Shown: positions 31,525-43,180 of the stretch, one piece after another
Layout: every line of letters starts with the position of its first letter
How positions within the stretch are numbered: the first letter of the stretch is position 1
Assembly (NCBI GenBank): GCA_043228905.1
Contig: JBHGNT010000013.1
Location: 8,370,001-8,434,000, forward strand
Source: Azolla caroliniana
Lineage: Eukaryota > Polypodiophyta
DNA length: 64,000 bases
Direction: 5' to 3'
The notes under the pieces: model-generated
What the model saw: only the letters and a program-made list of their open reading frames with translations
Told to the model about the DNA's origin: nothing
Database searches by the model: none
Translations under genes and position numbers: made by a program

Positions 31525-32571
31525 TTGGAGCTGTTATAAGCAAACTCCAAAATTGGGAGATAACGTTCCCATCTTGTTGGTTTTGTACCAACGTATGCTC
31601 GAAGCATGTCCTCAATAATTTGATTTATTTGTTCTGTTTGTCCATCACATTGAGGATGATCTGTGGAGCTCATGCTCAATGTAGTTTCTAACTTCTTAAC
31701 GACTTGCGTCCAGAAGTCACTGGTAAATTTTGGATCTCGATCACTCACAATATTCATCGGTAACCCAATTTAGAAGTTGTTACCGTGGTTTTAGTAGCAA
31801 TAAATCTAGCCATTTTAGTTAGTCTGTCAACCACAACCTAGATGGCATCATGGCCTTTTTGGGTGTGAGGAAGGCTAACAATAAAATCCATGGATATACT
31901 TTCCCACTTATTATTGGGAATGTCCAAGGGATGTAAAAGTCCTGCGGCCTTAAGTCGCTCGGCTTTGTTAACCTGACATTGGTGACATTTCGTCACATAA
32001 CTATGTATGTCAGGACACATCTTACGCCAATAAAATTGAGTGGAGATGAGAACGAGTGTACGATGTATTCCAGGGTGCCCCGTAGAGGGTGCATCATGAC
32101 ATTCAAAAAGAATTCTCTTTTAGACGTCAGGCAAATCTGGAACACAGACCTTCCCATTACGGTAGAGCAGACCGTTACCAATGTGGAAGTATTCCTTCGA
32201 GGATGTGGTGGTGTCTGTTCCAGACTCAACTCTTGCCTAGTATTTCGCAAAATAATTGTCATTAGGATACTTTCCTCGAAGGTGATCATAAAGATCTGAT
32301 GTTATTTCAGTGAAGCTAAGTATGTTAACTTCACGGATGTGACTTAGTGCATCAACAACAGTGTTCATGGAACCTTTATGATATCGTATGGAAAAATCAA
32401 AGTCCTAGATGAGATCAGCCAATTGTGCCTTACGACCTTTCAGGTCTTGTTGGTCACAAAAATATTTCAAGGACTCGTGGTTCGTAGTTACCACAAAACG
32501 ATTTCCATAAAGATAATGGCCCCATGTTTTGAGCGCATGTATAACTCCAAATAACTCCTTTTCTTAAACGA
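30859..32571 (-). pseudogene. Gypsy-5 RNase H, integrase and chromodomain
   Basis: Minus strand, from 32571 down: RNase H end (TWGHYLYGNRFVVTTNHESL, IRYHKGSMNTVVDALSH), zinc domain (HDAPSTGHPGIHRTL ... KCHQCQVNKAERL), integrase core (KWESISMDFIVSLPHTQKGH; MNIVSDRDPKFTSDFWTQV; DHPQCDGQTEQINQIIEDML; ILEFAYNSSKHTSIGYSPF), then the GPF block and chromodomain as in copy 1. This is an ordinary plant chromovirus with the standard HPQxDGQTE integrase motif. Stops and frameshifts are frequent. At 32571 it is cut by Gypsy-3; the upstream half is probably at 46132-48024. Confidence 0.85.
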
Positions 32572-32819
32572 TGTCATGATGTGGTGTGCTCGAGAGTGGG
32601 AAAAACCGGCGAAAGGTGGGGGGTCAAAAATGTGCATGTGCAATGTGTGTGCACACAAAAGCGATTAATTGTGCATATGAAAAATAAAAAAAGAAAACAA
32701 AGGGTGGAAAGGAGGTATAGAAGCTCGTGCAAAAAGTAAGAGAGAGGAGAGACAAAAGGTAGAGGGGAGACAACCTATGAATTGATAGAGATAGAATTAT
32801 ATATTACACAAGAGAGAGT

Positions 32820-32880
32820 TAATGGTCTAGTGGATAGTCACATTCACTTCTAGCTAGAGGTGCACGGTTCAAATTTAGTC
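32820..32880 (+). other. tRNA-like block in Gypsy-3 LTR
   Basis: A-box-like TAATGGTCTAGTGGATA followed 30 bases later by B-box-like GGTTCAAATT. Copy at 40277-40337 in the 3' LTR. No full cloverleaf, so not a tRNA gene; SINE-like. Confidence 0.5.
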
Positions 32881-33458
32881 TTATAATGCAGCGTGATTTT
32901 AGGAGTTTTATTCCTTTTTCATTGAAGACAAAATTGGCGACCCCCCTTCCTTTTTTCCTATAAAAGGAGGTCGGGGGGGGCTCATTCAGGAGGACCTTTT
33001 GGGAGGAGGAGACTATCGCCAATTTTCCTTCGAAGCTCCTCATCTTTTTATTCACCACTTCTCTTCATCTCACACCCCTTAATCCCCCCATCGCCACGTG
33101 CTCGTCTTCTTCGCGTCGGCACTCGAAGTGCTCGTGAGCCCAAGCTTCGTTGGTTCGACGTTGCTCCGCCCCGTTCGTCGTTGCGAGCCCGTGTGCTCGC
33201 CATTCGGGAGGTCGTGGTTCGTTGGGATTGGCATTTTGGTGGTACTCATGTGTTCATCTTTGTCGTGTTCAGATTTGCTTTTGTCTCTAAGGGCATTTAA
33301 TATTTATGTTTTGATTGAGCTTGTGGTTAACTATAAGTTGCCATTGTAAACAAAACCCTATTTTATAAAGGGTCCTCTTGCGTTGGAATCAAACACATAT
33401 TTATCTCTTTGGTTGATATCATTCATGTTTCTTTCTCTCCTTCTTTCTTTATTCATGT

Positions 33459-34096
33459 CTTCCTTGTACGTTTGGCCGTCTTGTGACGAGGGAGCGTTTC
33501 GGGCGTGCCCATGCACCTCTCCTCCTCATAAAGACGTACGAGCATTTGTGCGTGTGTTTGTGTCTTCCGTGTACGTTCGACCGTCTTGTGACGAGGGGAC
33601 CGTTCGGGCTTGCCCATGCACCTCTCCTCCTCATAAAGGCGTACGAGCATTTGTGCGTGTGTTTGTGTCTTCCGTGTACGTTCGGCCATCTTGTGACAAG
33701 GGGACCATTCGGGCTTGCCCATGCACCTCTCCTCCTCATAAAGGCGTACGAGCATTTGTGCGTGTGTTTGTGTCTTCCTTGTACGTTCGGCCGTCTTCTG
33801 ACGAGGGGACCGTTCGGGCTTGCCCATGCGCCTCTCCTCCTCATAATGGCGTACGAGCATTTGTGTGTGTGTTTGTGTCTTCCTTGTACGTTCGGTTGTC
33901 TTGTGACGAGGGGGCGTTTCGGGCGTGCCCATGCACCTCTCCTCCTCATAAAGGCATACGAGCATTTTGTGCGTGTGTTTGTGTGTTCCTTGTACGTTCG
34001 GTCGTCTTGTGATGAGGGAGCGTTTGGGCTTGCCCTTGTACCTCTCCTTCTCATAAAGACGTACGGACATTCGATGTTTGTGTTATCGTCCCCTTG
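33459..34096 (+). repeat. Six-copy 105-bp tandem repeat in Gypsy-3 LTR
   Basis: Units start at the GTACG of 33466, 33571, 33676, 33781, 33886 and 33992; the last has one extra base and then diverges. Because 105 is a multiple of three, several frames on both strands stay open through the array (for example 33383-34012 plus, 34105-33449 minus). I read these as by-products of the repeat and not as genes. Confidence 0.9.
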
Positions 34097-34363
34097 TGCG
34101 TTCATGTTGTGTGCTCATCTTGCTTGTACCTGTTTGGTCACTTGGACCGTGCGGTGATCTCGAAAGGTCGACGAGTCGTGATCAACGAGAGCCACCGGCC
34201 TCACAAAACAAAGGGCAACTAGACCTTGCTCGGGAAGGGGTCGGGAAGTAGTATTGTCGTAAAGCAAACCTCGGGTCTTCTCTATCCCTTGAGTACTCCC
34301 TAGTCCAAGACCCCTGTGGTCCTGCCCATGTAACACACGTGCGCGAAACTTCGCGACATAAAT

Positions 34364-34381
34364 TGGTGAACCCGACATGAA
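34364..34381 (+). other. PBS of Gypsy-3, tRNA-Trp type
   Basis: TGGTGAACCCGACATGAA, one change from the Gypsy-1 site. Confidence 0.7.
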
Positions 34382-34403
34382 AGGGTGGCAAGGGAGAACC
34401 AAG

Positions 34404-36528
34404 ATGCGAGGAGGAGAACTCGTTGAAGCGATGGCGGTGGCGGTGGACAACTTGGTAAATGCCCGAGAAGGCATTGCCGGCCTAGACCGGGCCATAGAGA
34501 CGGTGGTCAGCCCAACGGGTTAGTTCAATGGAAGAGATATGACGAGCTACTTGGATGCCTATAAGGCCGAAATGCTTATGCGAAACGTCCCCGAAGATAG
34601 GCAGCCAACCGGATTCGCTAGAGTGGTAACACCGAGTATCCACGCGGAGGTACTCGAGATCCAAGCGGACTGTTGCAATTGGGTGGAGTTCGAAGAAAGA
34701 CTCCTCGAGAATTTTGAAAAGGGAGCTAATGGAGTGGGTTGAGCTTCCTGGCAAGGGGAGAAATACTGTGGTACTTTTACAAGAATTTGAGAAGCGCTTC
34801 GCGCGACTCTCGACACTCGATGGGATGGTGCTTGACACAAGCACGGTCCTACTATTCATAAAGACTGTTGATGCACGAGACCGAGAGAAGGTGGGGTCCC
34901 TCCTCGAAACTGATGATGGGCTCACGACGGATTGGGGTATGGTAAAACGGGTTTGTAGCCACTTCGATAAGAGAAGGGAATGGAGTGACGGGTCTCCGTT
35001 GAGGGGTCAAACATCCACATGCTCCATTAGTGAGACACACGAACCCAAGGGTGGAAGAATACCTCAAGAAAGAGAGAAAGCTAATGCAAGGTTCATCCCC
35101 GAGAGAAACGTGATTGAAGCACCGTCGGGAGGGTCGGCAATAGACGAGCTCACAAAGATGGTGCGAGATCTCCAAATAGCGCAAGCTAGGAGAGAGAGTG
35201 GTGGCCCTCAAGATCGACATCCCCCGTTCGCGCAAAGATGTATGTGGTGCGACAACCCCGACCACCTACGAAGGGAGTTTGGAGACTTTCAAGAGGCCCT
35301 AAGAAAGGATATTGTCTATCTTTGGAACAATAGGGTCTATTCGACGGAGACAAGGTGCCCCTTGGGATTGAATCAAGGCCGAGGGGGCATGAGAAGGCAA
35401 ATGGAGGAGGCCGAAGCATGACATGTTGAAGCCATCGACTACTCGGCGTCGGCTGGGATCCGAGTGGGGAAAGAGGTGAGGAGGCAAGAGGAGAAAGAGT
35501 TTGACTTTTGGCCGTGAATCCTTGGAAGCCTCTCTAAGGGGAAGTTCAAAAGAGAAGAAGCGGACAAAGCGGAAAGAAGGGTCCAAGAAGCAACTGGGTG
35601 GAAGGATCCGGTGGAAGAAAAAACAGGCTTAGTGGAAGCCGCTTGCCAAAACTACGAAGTAATGGTAGAAGAGAAGAAGGTAGGAAATGACAAGGGAGCC
35701 GTTCCATCAAGGACATACGACGCTCGAGGTGCACAAAGAAGGGAAGAGCCGAACCAGTCTCAAGCATGCGATGAAAGATGGAAAGAGAAGGGGAACCCCC
35801 CCAACTTCAAGCTTTGCTCGGAGATTGAACAAGCAACGAACTTGAAGAAGGTGGTGGAGGAGAGGATCCTCGATAGTCGCGTAGAGTTTACTCTGCGAGA
35901 GGTTCTCGAAATTGCCAAGAAAGAATTCCACGAGGTCATCATTGACCTAATGAAGAGGAAGCGGCTCTCGATGGAGCAAGAAGTGGCAAAACCTGCGATT
36001 GTAAATGCATTGTCAACTGAGGTTCCCGAGGAAGACGAAGACTATGCGGACAGTCACTACACGAGGCCGCATTGGGCGAGAGCGACAACGGAGACACCGG
36101 TACGGGTCAGAGATGTAAAAGAGCCGGTGGTAGCATTGATCGACCATGGCTCTGAGATCAACCTTATGTCCATGAACTTTTATAAAAAGGGAAAGTGGTC
36201 GATCAACACGAAGCACGGGTGGAAGATTAGAGCGGCAACCCGAGGAACCGAGGAGCTATACAGGGCTTGCCCGAATGTACGTGTGAAGGTGGGGGACGTA
36301 GAAATAGATCAACATTTCTTTGTTCAAGAGACGTCCTCGCACCCGGTCATCTTGGGTGAACCATACATCACGGCGGCTCGCATGGAGACGAAGGTGCTAG
36401 ACAACAGGTCGGCATATGCGAGGGTCAAGAGCTAAGATGGGAAGCATTCAGTCCAATTCCCTACAGTGAGGCCCAACCATGAGCGCAATCGAGCCTCCCT
36501 CAAAGGGGATAGCCGAGAGGATTTTTGA
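34404..36528 (+). pseudogene. Gypsy-3 gag-protease
   Basis: Blocks match the Gypsy-1 gag in order: FNGRDMTSYLDAYKAEMLM, a capsid region broken by a frameshift near 34735, VELPGKGRNTVVLLQEFEKR, LLFIKTVDARDREKV, the knuckle C-MWC-DNPDHLRREF with its final Cys lost, EQATNLKKVVEERILDSR, then protease VALIDHGSEINLMSMNFYKK and VILGEPYITAARM. Stops at 34521, 35419, 35515 and 36433 (this last a CAA to TAA change), and the shift, make it a pseudogene. The D-H-G protease motif is conserved in this distant copy too. An earlier in-frame ATG at 34377 overlaps the PBS. Confidence 0.85.
36523..36528 (+). promoter_or_regulatory. Candidate -1 frameshift site, Gypsy-3 gag/pol junction
   Basis: Gag reads GAT TTT TGA; reading -1 over the T-run gives TTT TTG and a frame open for 153 codons (to 36983) that leads into pol. 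The same arrangement is found in Gypsy-2 (43175-43180). Confidence 0.6.
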
Positions 36529-39500
36529 TTCGGGCTATTAAAGAGTGGGGCCGCAATAGCCCGAGGCAAACTAAGACCCTAAACCCTTGTAAAACTATTA
36601 AATGTAATAGGAAACAATTTTGGTTCTCCGAAAATGGAGTTTGTAAAATTACTAGTTTAAGTGATAGAGATAAGTCTAGGGCCAAGAGATACGAAAGGTA
36701 TCTCAAACAATGTAATTTATTTGGGGAAGATGACACCATAAGCGGCGCCATGGAGGCGGTCTCGGTCGACAACACTCTCAGAGAGATGGAGAGGGTAGTC
36801 GTTTCGAGCCTCAATGAAGACAAGGTAATTCCAGTCAACTCAGTTGACATGTACACCGCCATTGAAGAGCTCGGGCGGTTGATTGAGGAAGCGAGGACGG
36901 TCAAGGTGCAAACAAAGTACAAGACCGTGGACAAGAAGGTGAAGCGTGTGGTTGCCCCATTGCCTAACGATAGTTGGGATTAGATAAAGGGGGTATCGGC
37001 TGATCCTAGCTTGTGGGACCCACGAGGCATAGGGCACCGATTCACCGACAAGACGTGACAAAAGCTCCGGATTGGTGGGGGTGGCTTCCTATTGCCTAGG
37101 GAGGAGGAAAGATTTAGAAGGATGATCGAAAGCCACGGAAGGGCTTTCACCTTCTCGTCAGGTGAGATAGGGTGTGTAAACCCTAAGATCGTGGAGCCAA
37201 TGGTGATCTTTACGGTGCCGCATGTACCGTGGAACATCAAGTCAATCCCCGTTCCGAGAGCTCACATCCCGAAGTTGATTGAGCTACTCAAGGAAAAGAT
37301 CGAGATGGGTATCCTCGAGCCATCAAGAGCCCCATACTCGAATCGGTGGTTCACTATGCCAAAGAAGAACGACGCATTACGCTTCATCCAGGATCTACAA
37401 CCTGTTAATCAAGTGACAATTCGAAATGCCGGGGTCAGACCGAGCATTGACAAATTCGCCGAGGCCTTCGCTGGAAGGTCTATTTATTCGATTGGTGATC
37501 TATACTCGGGGTATGATCAATTCCAACTAGCTGTGGAGAGTAAGGACATCACGACGATGCGGACCCCTATCAGCCTAGTGCGAATGTGTACCTTGCCACC
37601 AGGAGGCACTAACTCTGTAGCCCACATGGTAAATACAATCAACAAGGTATTGAGAGATTGCATTCCCGACATCACCATGTCGTTCCTCGATGACATCCCC
37701 ATAAAAGGGTGCTCTGAAGCGAAGAAAGATGAAACCTTGGACGAGGATGGGTGCAGACGTTTTGTGGCATATCACATCTCCGATTGCGAGAAGGTTCTAC
37801 AAAGACTCGAAGATGCACGCTTGACCTTCTTTGGTGAGAAATCGACATTTGTCCAACCGGAGATCCTTGTGGTGGGACACTTGTGTAGGGCGTACGGACG
37901 GAAGCCATCCCCGACAAAGGTGGATGCCATCACAGACATGAGGGAAGAATGTAAATCGCAAACAGAGGTGAGGCGATTTCTTGGTGCCAGTGCATCCTAC
38001 CACATCTAGATCCCGCACTATGCTCACCTAGCCGAGCCCTTGTATGGGCTACTCAAGAAGGGGCGGAAGTTCAAGTGGGAGGAAGAGCACACAGAGGCAA
38101 TGAAGAGGCTCAAAGGAATGTTGGTAGTGGCACCAGCTTTACGGAAAGTCGTATACAAGGAAGGGGTGCCCATCTACGTGATGGTAGATACGAGTCCAAC
38201 AGGGATCGGATGGGTCATCAACCAAGAAGGAGAGGATGGTACATGCTATGCCATCCGGTTTTGAGCCAAGGTCTTAAGCAAGCGACAATGAGGATACGCC
38301 CAAGTAAAACGTGAGCTTTGGGGTATTGTGTCCACAGTGAAGGCGGATAAAGATTACCTAATCGGGTTAGAGGGGGTAATGGAGACAGATTGCCTTCCAA
38401 TCCTAGGGATGGTTTCGGGGTGTGCAACACCTGACCTAGCTATGCTAAGATGGATTGCTTACATCAAATCAATGAACCTGGAGATTCACCACATTTCAGG
38501 GAAGAACAATGCCATGGAAGATATGCTATCGAGGGCAAGGTTCGAGGGCGAAAGAGACATGGTGTCTGAAGATGAGGATGTCGCTCTTGACTTCTTTAAG
38601 ACGGCCCAAGTGTCTATACATGATCGAGATGTGCGAGTGCTCCACACCTTCAACGAAAGTGAATACGAGGGGGAGTGGCTACACATTGGCAAGTTCTTAA
38701 GCTCAATGACGGTGGATAGTTCATGGTCGAAGGAGGAAGCACGTAGAGTCCGAAAGAAAGCGTACAAGTACTTCCTACGAGGGGGATTCCTTTGGAGGCA
38801 CCCGAAGAGAAGGACGGGGACGCCACATTGGTGTCTGAGTTCCACGAGTGGTCATAAAGGAAGAGGACTAGACAACATTGTTGTCTGAGTTCCACGAGAG
38901 TCCTTGGGCGGGCCATAGAGGAACGTGGGCAACATTTGAGAAGTTAAAGGAGAAGTATTGTTGGCTGGGAATGTACAAGGATGTCGCCCATTTTGTGGGG
39001 ACGTGTGAAAGCTGCCAGATACACTCCAACATACGCCATAGGGACGAGTTGCACCCGACTACCCACTCACCATACACTTCAAATGGATGGTGGATTTGGT
39101 TTCGATGCCGATGGGAGTGGGACCAATGAAATATTTGGTGCTAGCAAGAGAAGACCTAACAAACCAAGTAGAAGGGCGAACCTTAGCAAACAAAATGACG
39201 GCGGGGGTGTGTAAATTCTTACTTGAGGATGTCATTTGCCAGTACGGAGAGTTGAATGCTCACAAAGCTACAGAGCTCTCTCTCACAACCGCTTATAACC
39301 TGGATGCTAATGGAAAGATAGAACGCGGACATGGGCCTATCGTAAAAGCCATTGTAAGAGTTTGTGATCAGCGAGTCAGGAATTGGCCTCGGTTACTACC
39401 TTATGCCTTGTGGGCCGACAGAACAACTCATAGCTCAGTTATAGGTTTCATGCGAGCTGAACTCATGTATGGACAAAAGCCGGTGATGCCCATTGAAGAC

Positions 39501-39983
39501 ACGATCGCTTCATGGGTAGCGATGCCCTAAGAAAACGAGATGAGTCGAGAAGAGCTTCTAGCCACAAGGATAAGGCCACTTGAGAGAAAACCCGAAGACT
39601 TGGAGTTGGCAAAGGAGAGGTTAGAAGCGGTTAGGCTAAGTAACAAAGCCTGATTCGACAAGACACACCGACTACGCCCTCGGAAGATCGAAGAAGGAGA
39701 CTGGGTGATTGTATATGATAGTAGTCTCAACAATTAACATAGCTCGATGTGGAAATTCGCAAAGCGATGGTTCGGGCCGTACGTGGTAACGAGTGCAAAC
39801 GATAATGCTACCTACCACCTCATTGAACTCGATGGGACTAAGCTGGCAGTACCAATAGCCAGGAAGTGGGTCCAAATCTTCAAAAAGCAACACGACAGGG
39901 AGCCAAACCTCGATGACCTTGACGAAGATAAAGGTGAGCAAACAACAAGCCGGGTAAATGAGGACGAGGAAATGAACTATTGA
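36525..39983 (+). pseudogene. Gypsy-3 pol
   Basis: The pol frame begins at -1 from gag with R-x-I-x-E-W-G-x2-S-P-R, a linker absent from Gypsy-1, then TVDKKVKRVVAPLP. RT 37092-38009 carries HVPWNIKSIPVPRAHIPKL, LRFIQDLQPVNQVTI, IGDLYSGYDQFQLAVESKD and catalytic MSFLDDIPIKGC. Stops fall at 36981, 38007 and 38262. RNase H (38100-38540) and integrase (38860-39530) follow: FHESPWAGHRGTW, CESCQIHS, YNLDANGKIERGHGPIVKA, then RWFGPYVVTSANDNATYHL. The segment around the second integrase Asp has been deleted, and a short duplication lies at 38830-38900. Same domain order and end as Gypsy-1, with no chromodomain. Confidence 0.85.
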
Positions 39984-40029
39984 CCACCCTCAGCTCGCCA
40001 TTCTTGGCACATACCGGAGGATGGATGGA

Positions 40030-40620
40030 TGTCGTGATGTGGCGTGCTCGAGAGCGGGAAAAACCGGCGAAAGGGGGGGGTAAAAAATGTGCATGTGCAA
40101 TGTGTGTGCACACAAAAGCGATTAATTGTGCATATGCAAAATAAAAAAGGAAAACAAAGGGTGGAAAGGAGGTATAGAAGCTCATGCCAACAGTAAGAGA
40201 GAGGAGAGATAAAAGGTAGAGGGGAGACAGCCTATGAATTTATAGAGATAGAATTATATATTACACAAGAGAGAGTTAATGGTCTAGTGGATAGTCACAT
40301 TCACTTCTAGCTAGAGGTGCACAGTTCAAATTTAGTCTTACAGTGCAGCGTGATTTAAGGAATTTTATTCCTTTCTCATTGAAGACAAAATTGGCGACCC
40401 CCCTTCCTTTTTTCCTGTAAAAGGAGGTCAAGGGGGGCTCATTCGGGAGGACATTTTGGGAGGAGGAGACTATTGCCAATTTTCCTTAGAAGCTCTTCAT
40501 CTTGTTATTCACCACTTCTCTTCTTCTCATACCCCTTCATCCCCCCATCACCACGTGCTCGTCTTCTTCGCGTCGGCACTTGAAGTGCTCGTGAGCCCAA
40601 GCTTCGTTGGTTCGACGTTG
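40030..40620 (+). repeat. Gypsy-3 3' LTR, truncated
   Basis: Corresponds to 32572-33163 of the 5' LTR, with many substitutions. It ends within a ttcgttggttcgacgttg phrase, where a 120-bp filler starts. Confidence 0.9.
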
Positions 40621-40738
40621 CAAGGTGATCATGTTGCCATTAGGCAATCAGATGGGAACCTCTCCAGTCCCTGTGATTCTTCACTCCTGCCCATTGCCTC
40701 ATTGGATTGTACCCTGAACACTATTGTTTCTTTTGCCA
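40619..40738 (+). repeat. 120-bp filler identical to 63661-63780
   Basis: Every base from 40619 to 40738 matches 63661-63780, a part of Copia-D upstream of its integrase. It sits exactly between two truncated LTRs (Gypsy-3 on the left, Gypsy-2 on the right), with two bases (TG) shared at the left join. This is the signature of a templated insertion during break repair. Confidence 0.9.
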
Positions 40739-40956
40739 AGGATAAAGTTTAGTATAACTTTAAAATTCATAATACGTTAGTATAATGATAAGGCTTAACA
40801 TTATTAACATGGAGGTGCAAGGTTCGAATCTTGCCCTATGCATGTAATATATATATATATATATTTATACTTTCTTCTATTTACAAATATGTCTCTTCAT
40901 CCAATGAAAGACTCTCACCGGCCTTCTTCATCCGGCTCTTTCCGGTTCTGCTTCAT
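40739..40956 (-). repeat. Gypsy-2 3' LTR remnant
   Basis: Matches 45706-45920 of the 5' LTR, including the tRNA-like block (here 40782-40836; in the 5' LTR 45749-45802) with an excellent B box GGTTCGAATC on the plus strand, antisense to the element. Confidence 0.85.
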
Positions 40957-43178
40957 CCGGTGCTTGCTAGTTTCTTACTTCGGATCTCGGCTTTCTTCTC
41001 TTTATTGTCCGATGATTCCTCGATTTCTCGTAGCATTTTCCTGATCAACAAGCTTTCTCCCTCGTATTCTTCTTCCCGGAATTCTTGGATTACGTCCACC
41101 CGGCATATGTGCTCCGAAGCAAAGTAGTCTTCGGAAACTTCTTCATTATCGGATTCGGTTATGTCATCTCCGAACCGCGCCCTTCATAGCATATCCGCTA
41201 CAACGTTGTCTTTTCCGGAGATGTCTCTTACCTCCAGATTAAGTGACTTAACATATGCAATCCATCTTAGCATAGCCAAATCCGGTATCGTGCAACACCG
41301 CATCATCCCGAGTATCGGAAGACAATCCGTTTCGATCACTACTTCGGCTCCGATCAAATAATCTCGATCCGATTTGATTGCCGACACGACTCCCCATAAT
41401 TCTCTTTTAACTTGTGCATATCCGCATTGCCTTTCGTTGAGAAACTTTCCTCCGAATCGGATCGGATATCGTGAACCTTCCGGATCGGCTTGATTGATGA
41501 CCCATCCGATTCCGGTTGGACTTGGGTCAACCGTTACTATGATCGGTTGGTCATAGTTCGGCTTCTTTAGTGCTTCTGCCCTCCGTAGTGATTTCTTGAG
41601 CTTCCTCATGGCTTTGGTTTGCTTCGGTTTCCAATCAAACTTCTTACCCTTCCGCAACAAGTGATAGAGTGGGTCCGCTATATGTGCATACTGCAGACTC
41701 CATATGTGGTAGAATGCACATCCTCCAAGAAACCTTCGAACTTCGGATTGTGACTCACATACTTTTTTTATAGCTTGAATCGCATCGATCTTGGTTGGTG
41801 ACGGTCTTTGCCTGTAGGGCCCACATAGATGTCCGACTACCAATATTTCTTCTTGTCCGAATGCCGATTTCTCTCCGGAAAGTGTTAGATGCACATCTTC
41901 TAACTTCCGTAACACTTTCTCACAATCACGCATATGGTTGACTACGAACCTTCAGCATCCCCATTCATCCATAGCTTCATCCTTTTCTTCCACCGCACAC
42001 CCTTTCATTGGAATGTCATCTAGGAACGGCATCGTTATCTCCGGTATGCAATCCCGGAGCACCTTGTTCATCGCATTCATCATATGTGCGACTGAGTTCG
42101 TCGCGCCTTGTGGTAGCGTACACATCCGAAGTAATCCTATCGGTGTCCGCATGGTAGTGATGTCTCGGCTCTCGACGACTAGTTGGAATTGGTCATATCC
42201 GGAATATAGGTCTCCGATGGAGTATATCGCGCGACCGGCAAATGCTTCCACAAATTCGTCCACTATCGGACCGACTCCGGAGTTCCAGATCGTGACCTTG
42301 TTTACCGGTTGCAAATCTTGAATAAATCGGAGTGACCCATTCTTCTTTGGAACCGTAAACCATCGATTTGAGTACGCGGCATTTGATGGCTCTAGAATCC
42401 CCATCGCCACCTTCTCCTTGAGCAAGTCGATGATATTCGGAATATGTGCCCGTGGCACCGGAATCGGCTTCAGGTTCCACGGCACATGGTCAATCGTGAA
42501 GATCACCATCGGCTCCACTGTCTTCGGGTCAGCGCATCCTATTTCTTTCGATGTAAATGTAAATGCTCTCCCATGTCGCTCTAGCATCCCACGGAATCGT
42601 TCTTCTTCATTCTTAAATAGGAACCCACCTCCACCGATCCGAAGTTTCTTCCGGGTCTCATCCATGAAGGCATGTCCGATATCCATGGACTCCCGAAGTG
42701 TCAGATCCCCCGAGACTTCTTTCCTCTTTTGTTCGCTATTTGCGGGTAACAGTCCCGCGGCCAGTTTCACTTTCTTCTCCACGGTCTTGTATTTCGTACT
42801 TACCATTGCTTCTTCTTTGCGGAGCGCATCCAGCCCCATTTTCACAATGATCTCGTTCATATCGACCGACTCCACCGGAATTACCCGGTTTCCCTGGCTT
42901 GTATCTTCCGCGAGCTCTTCAAGCCGTTGTAGTGTGCTCCCATAGAACACTTCTTTGACTATTCCCACGATTTCTTCGTCTTCTTTTATTATTGATGCCG
43001 ACCGTAACTTATCCTCCACTTTTCGGTATTCTTTCTTCATTCCTCTGGTTACGGCCGTGTACGTGGATGCCCCATCCGGACCGATTCACACTTGTTTTGC
43101 ACTGAGAGGTTTCTTCCTGTGTGGGGTATCAGGGCTTCTCGGACTATCACTTCCCCACTCCACAATAGTCCGCTCTAA
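40957..43178 (-). pseudogene. Gypsy-2 pol: RT and RNase H
   Basis: At the -1 frame from the gag stop a linker with R-x-I-x-E-W-G-x2-S-P-R starts, meets one TGA near 43090, and continues to a 362-codon frame (43040-41952) with TVEKKVKLAAGLLPANSEQK, HVPWNLKPIPVPRAHIPNI, IGDLYSGYDQFQL and catalytic MPFLDDIPMKGC. 41933-41184 gives VVGHLCGPYRQRPSPTKID and RNase H (VTVDPSPTGIGWVINQAD, ETDCLPILGMM, DISGKDNVVADML). A frameshift at about 41945 and others near the end break it. It lacks the TGA that Gypsy-1 carries at the equivalent of 11297, so that TGA is private to Gypsy-1. Confidence 0.88.
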
Positions 43179-43180
43179 AA
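43175..43180 (-). promoter_or_regulatory. Candidate -1 frameshift site, Gypsy-2 gag/pol junction
   Basis: The minus strand reads GAT TTT TAG in the gag frame; -1 gives TTT TTA GAG CGG and the conserved linker. Same position and same T-run as in Gypsy-3. Confidence 0.6.

Larger units (their letters stand above)
32572..34358 (+). repeat. Gypsy-3 5' LTR
   Basis: TGTCATGATG...TCGCGACA, 1787 bp, unusually long because of a six-copy 105-bp repeat. A tRNA-like block lies at 32820-32880. Confidence 0.85.
32572..40620 (+). mobile_element. Gypsy-3, degenerate element of the fungus-like lineage
   Basis: LTR 32572-34358 (1787 bp), tRNA-Trp-type PBS, gag-pro, pol, and the first 591 bases of the 3' LTR (40030-40620), which is truncated. 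It encodes the same protein family as Gypsy-1 and -2 but is more distant and has many stops. Inserted in Gypsy-5 RNase H. No right-hand target duplication can be checked because that end is lost. Confidence 0.9.

Noticed and set aside
33383-34157. Long open frames on both strands (over 200 codons) that could be read as repeat proteins
   Set aside because: They arise from a 105-bp tandem repeat inside the Gypsy-3 LTR; the length is a multiple of three and all frames are low-complexity reflections of the same unit.
40782-40836. Possible tRNA gene (good B box GGTTCGAATC)
   Set aside because: No acceptor or anticodon stem can be paired, and the block lies in an LTR with homologues in other LTRs.
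42418-42945. Plus-strand open frame of 175 codons
   Set aside because: Antisense to Gypsy-2 RT; no motif of its own.
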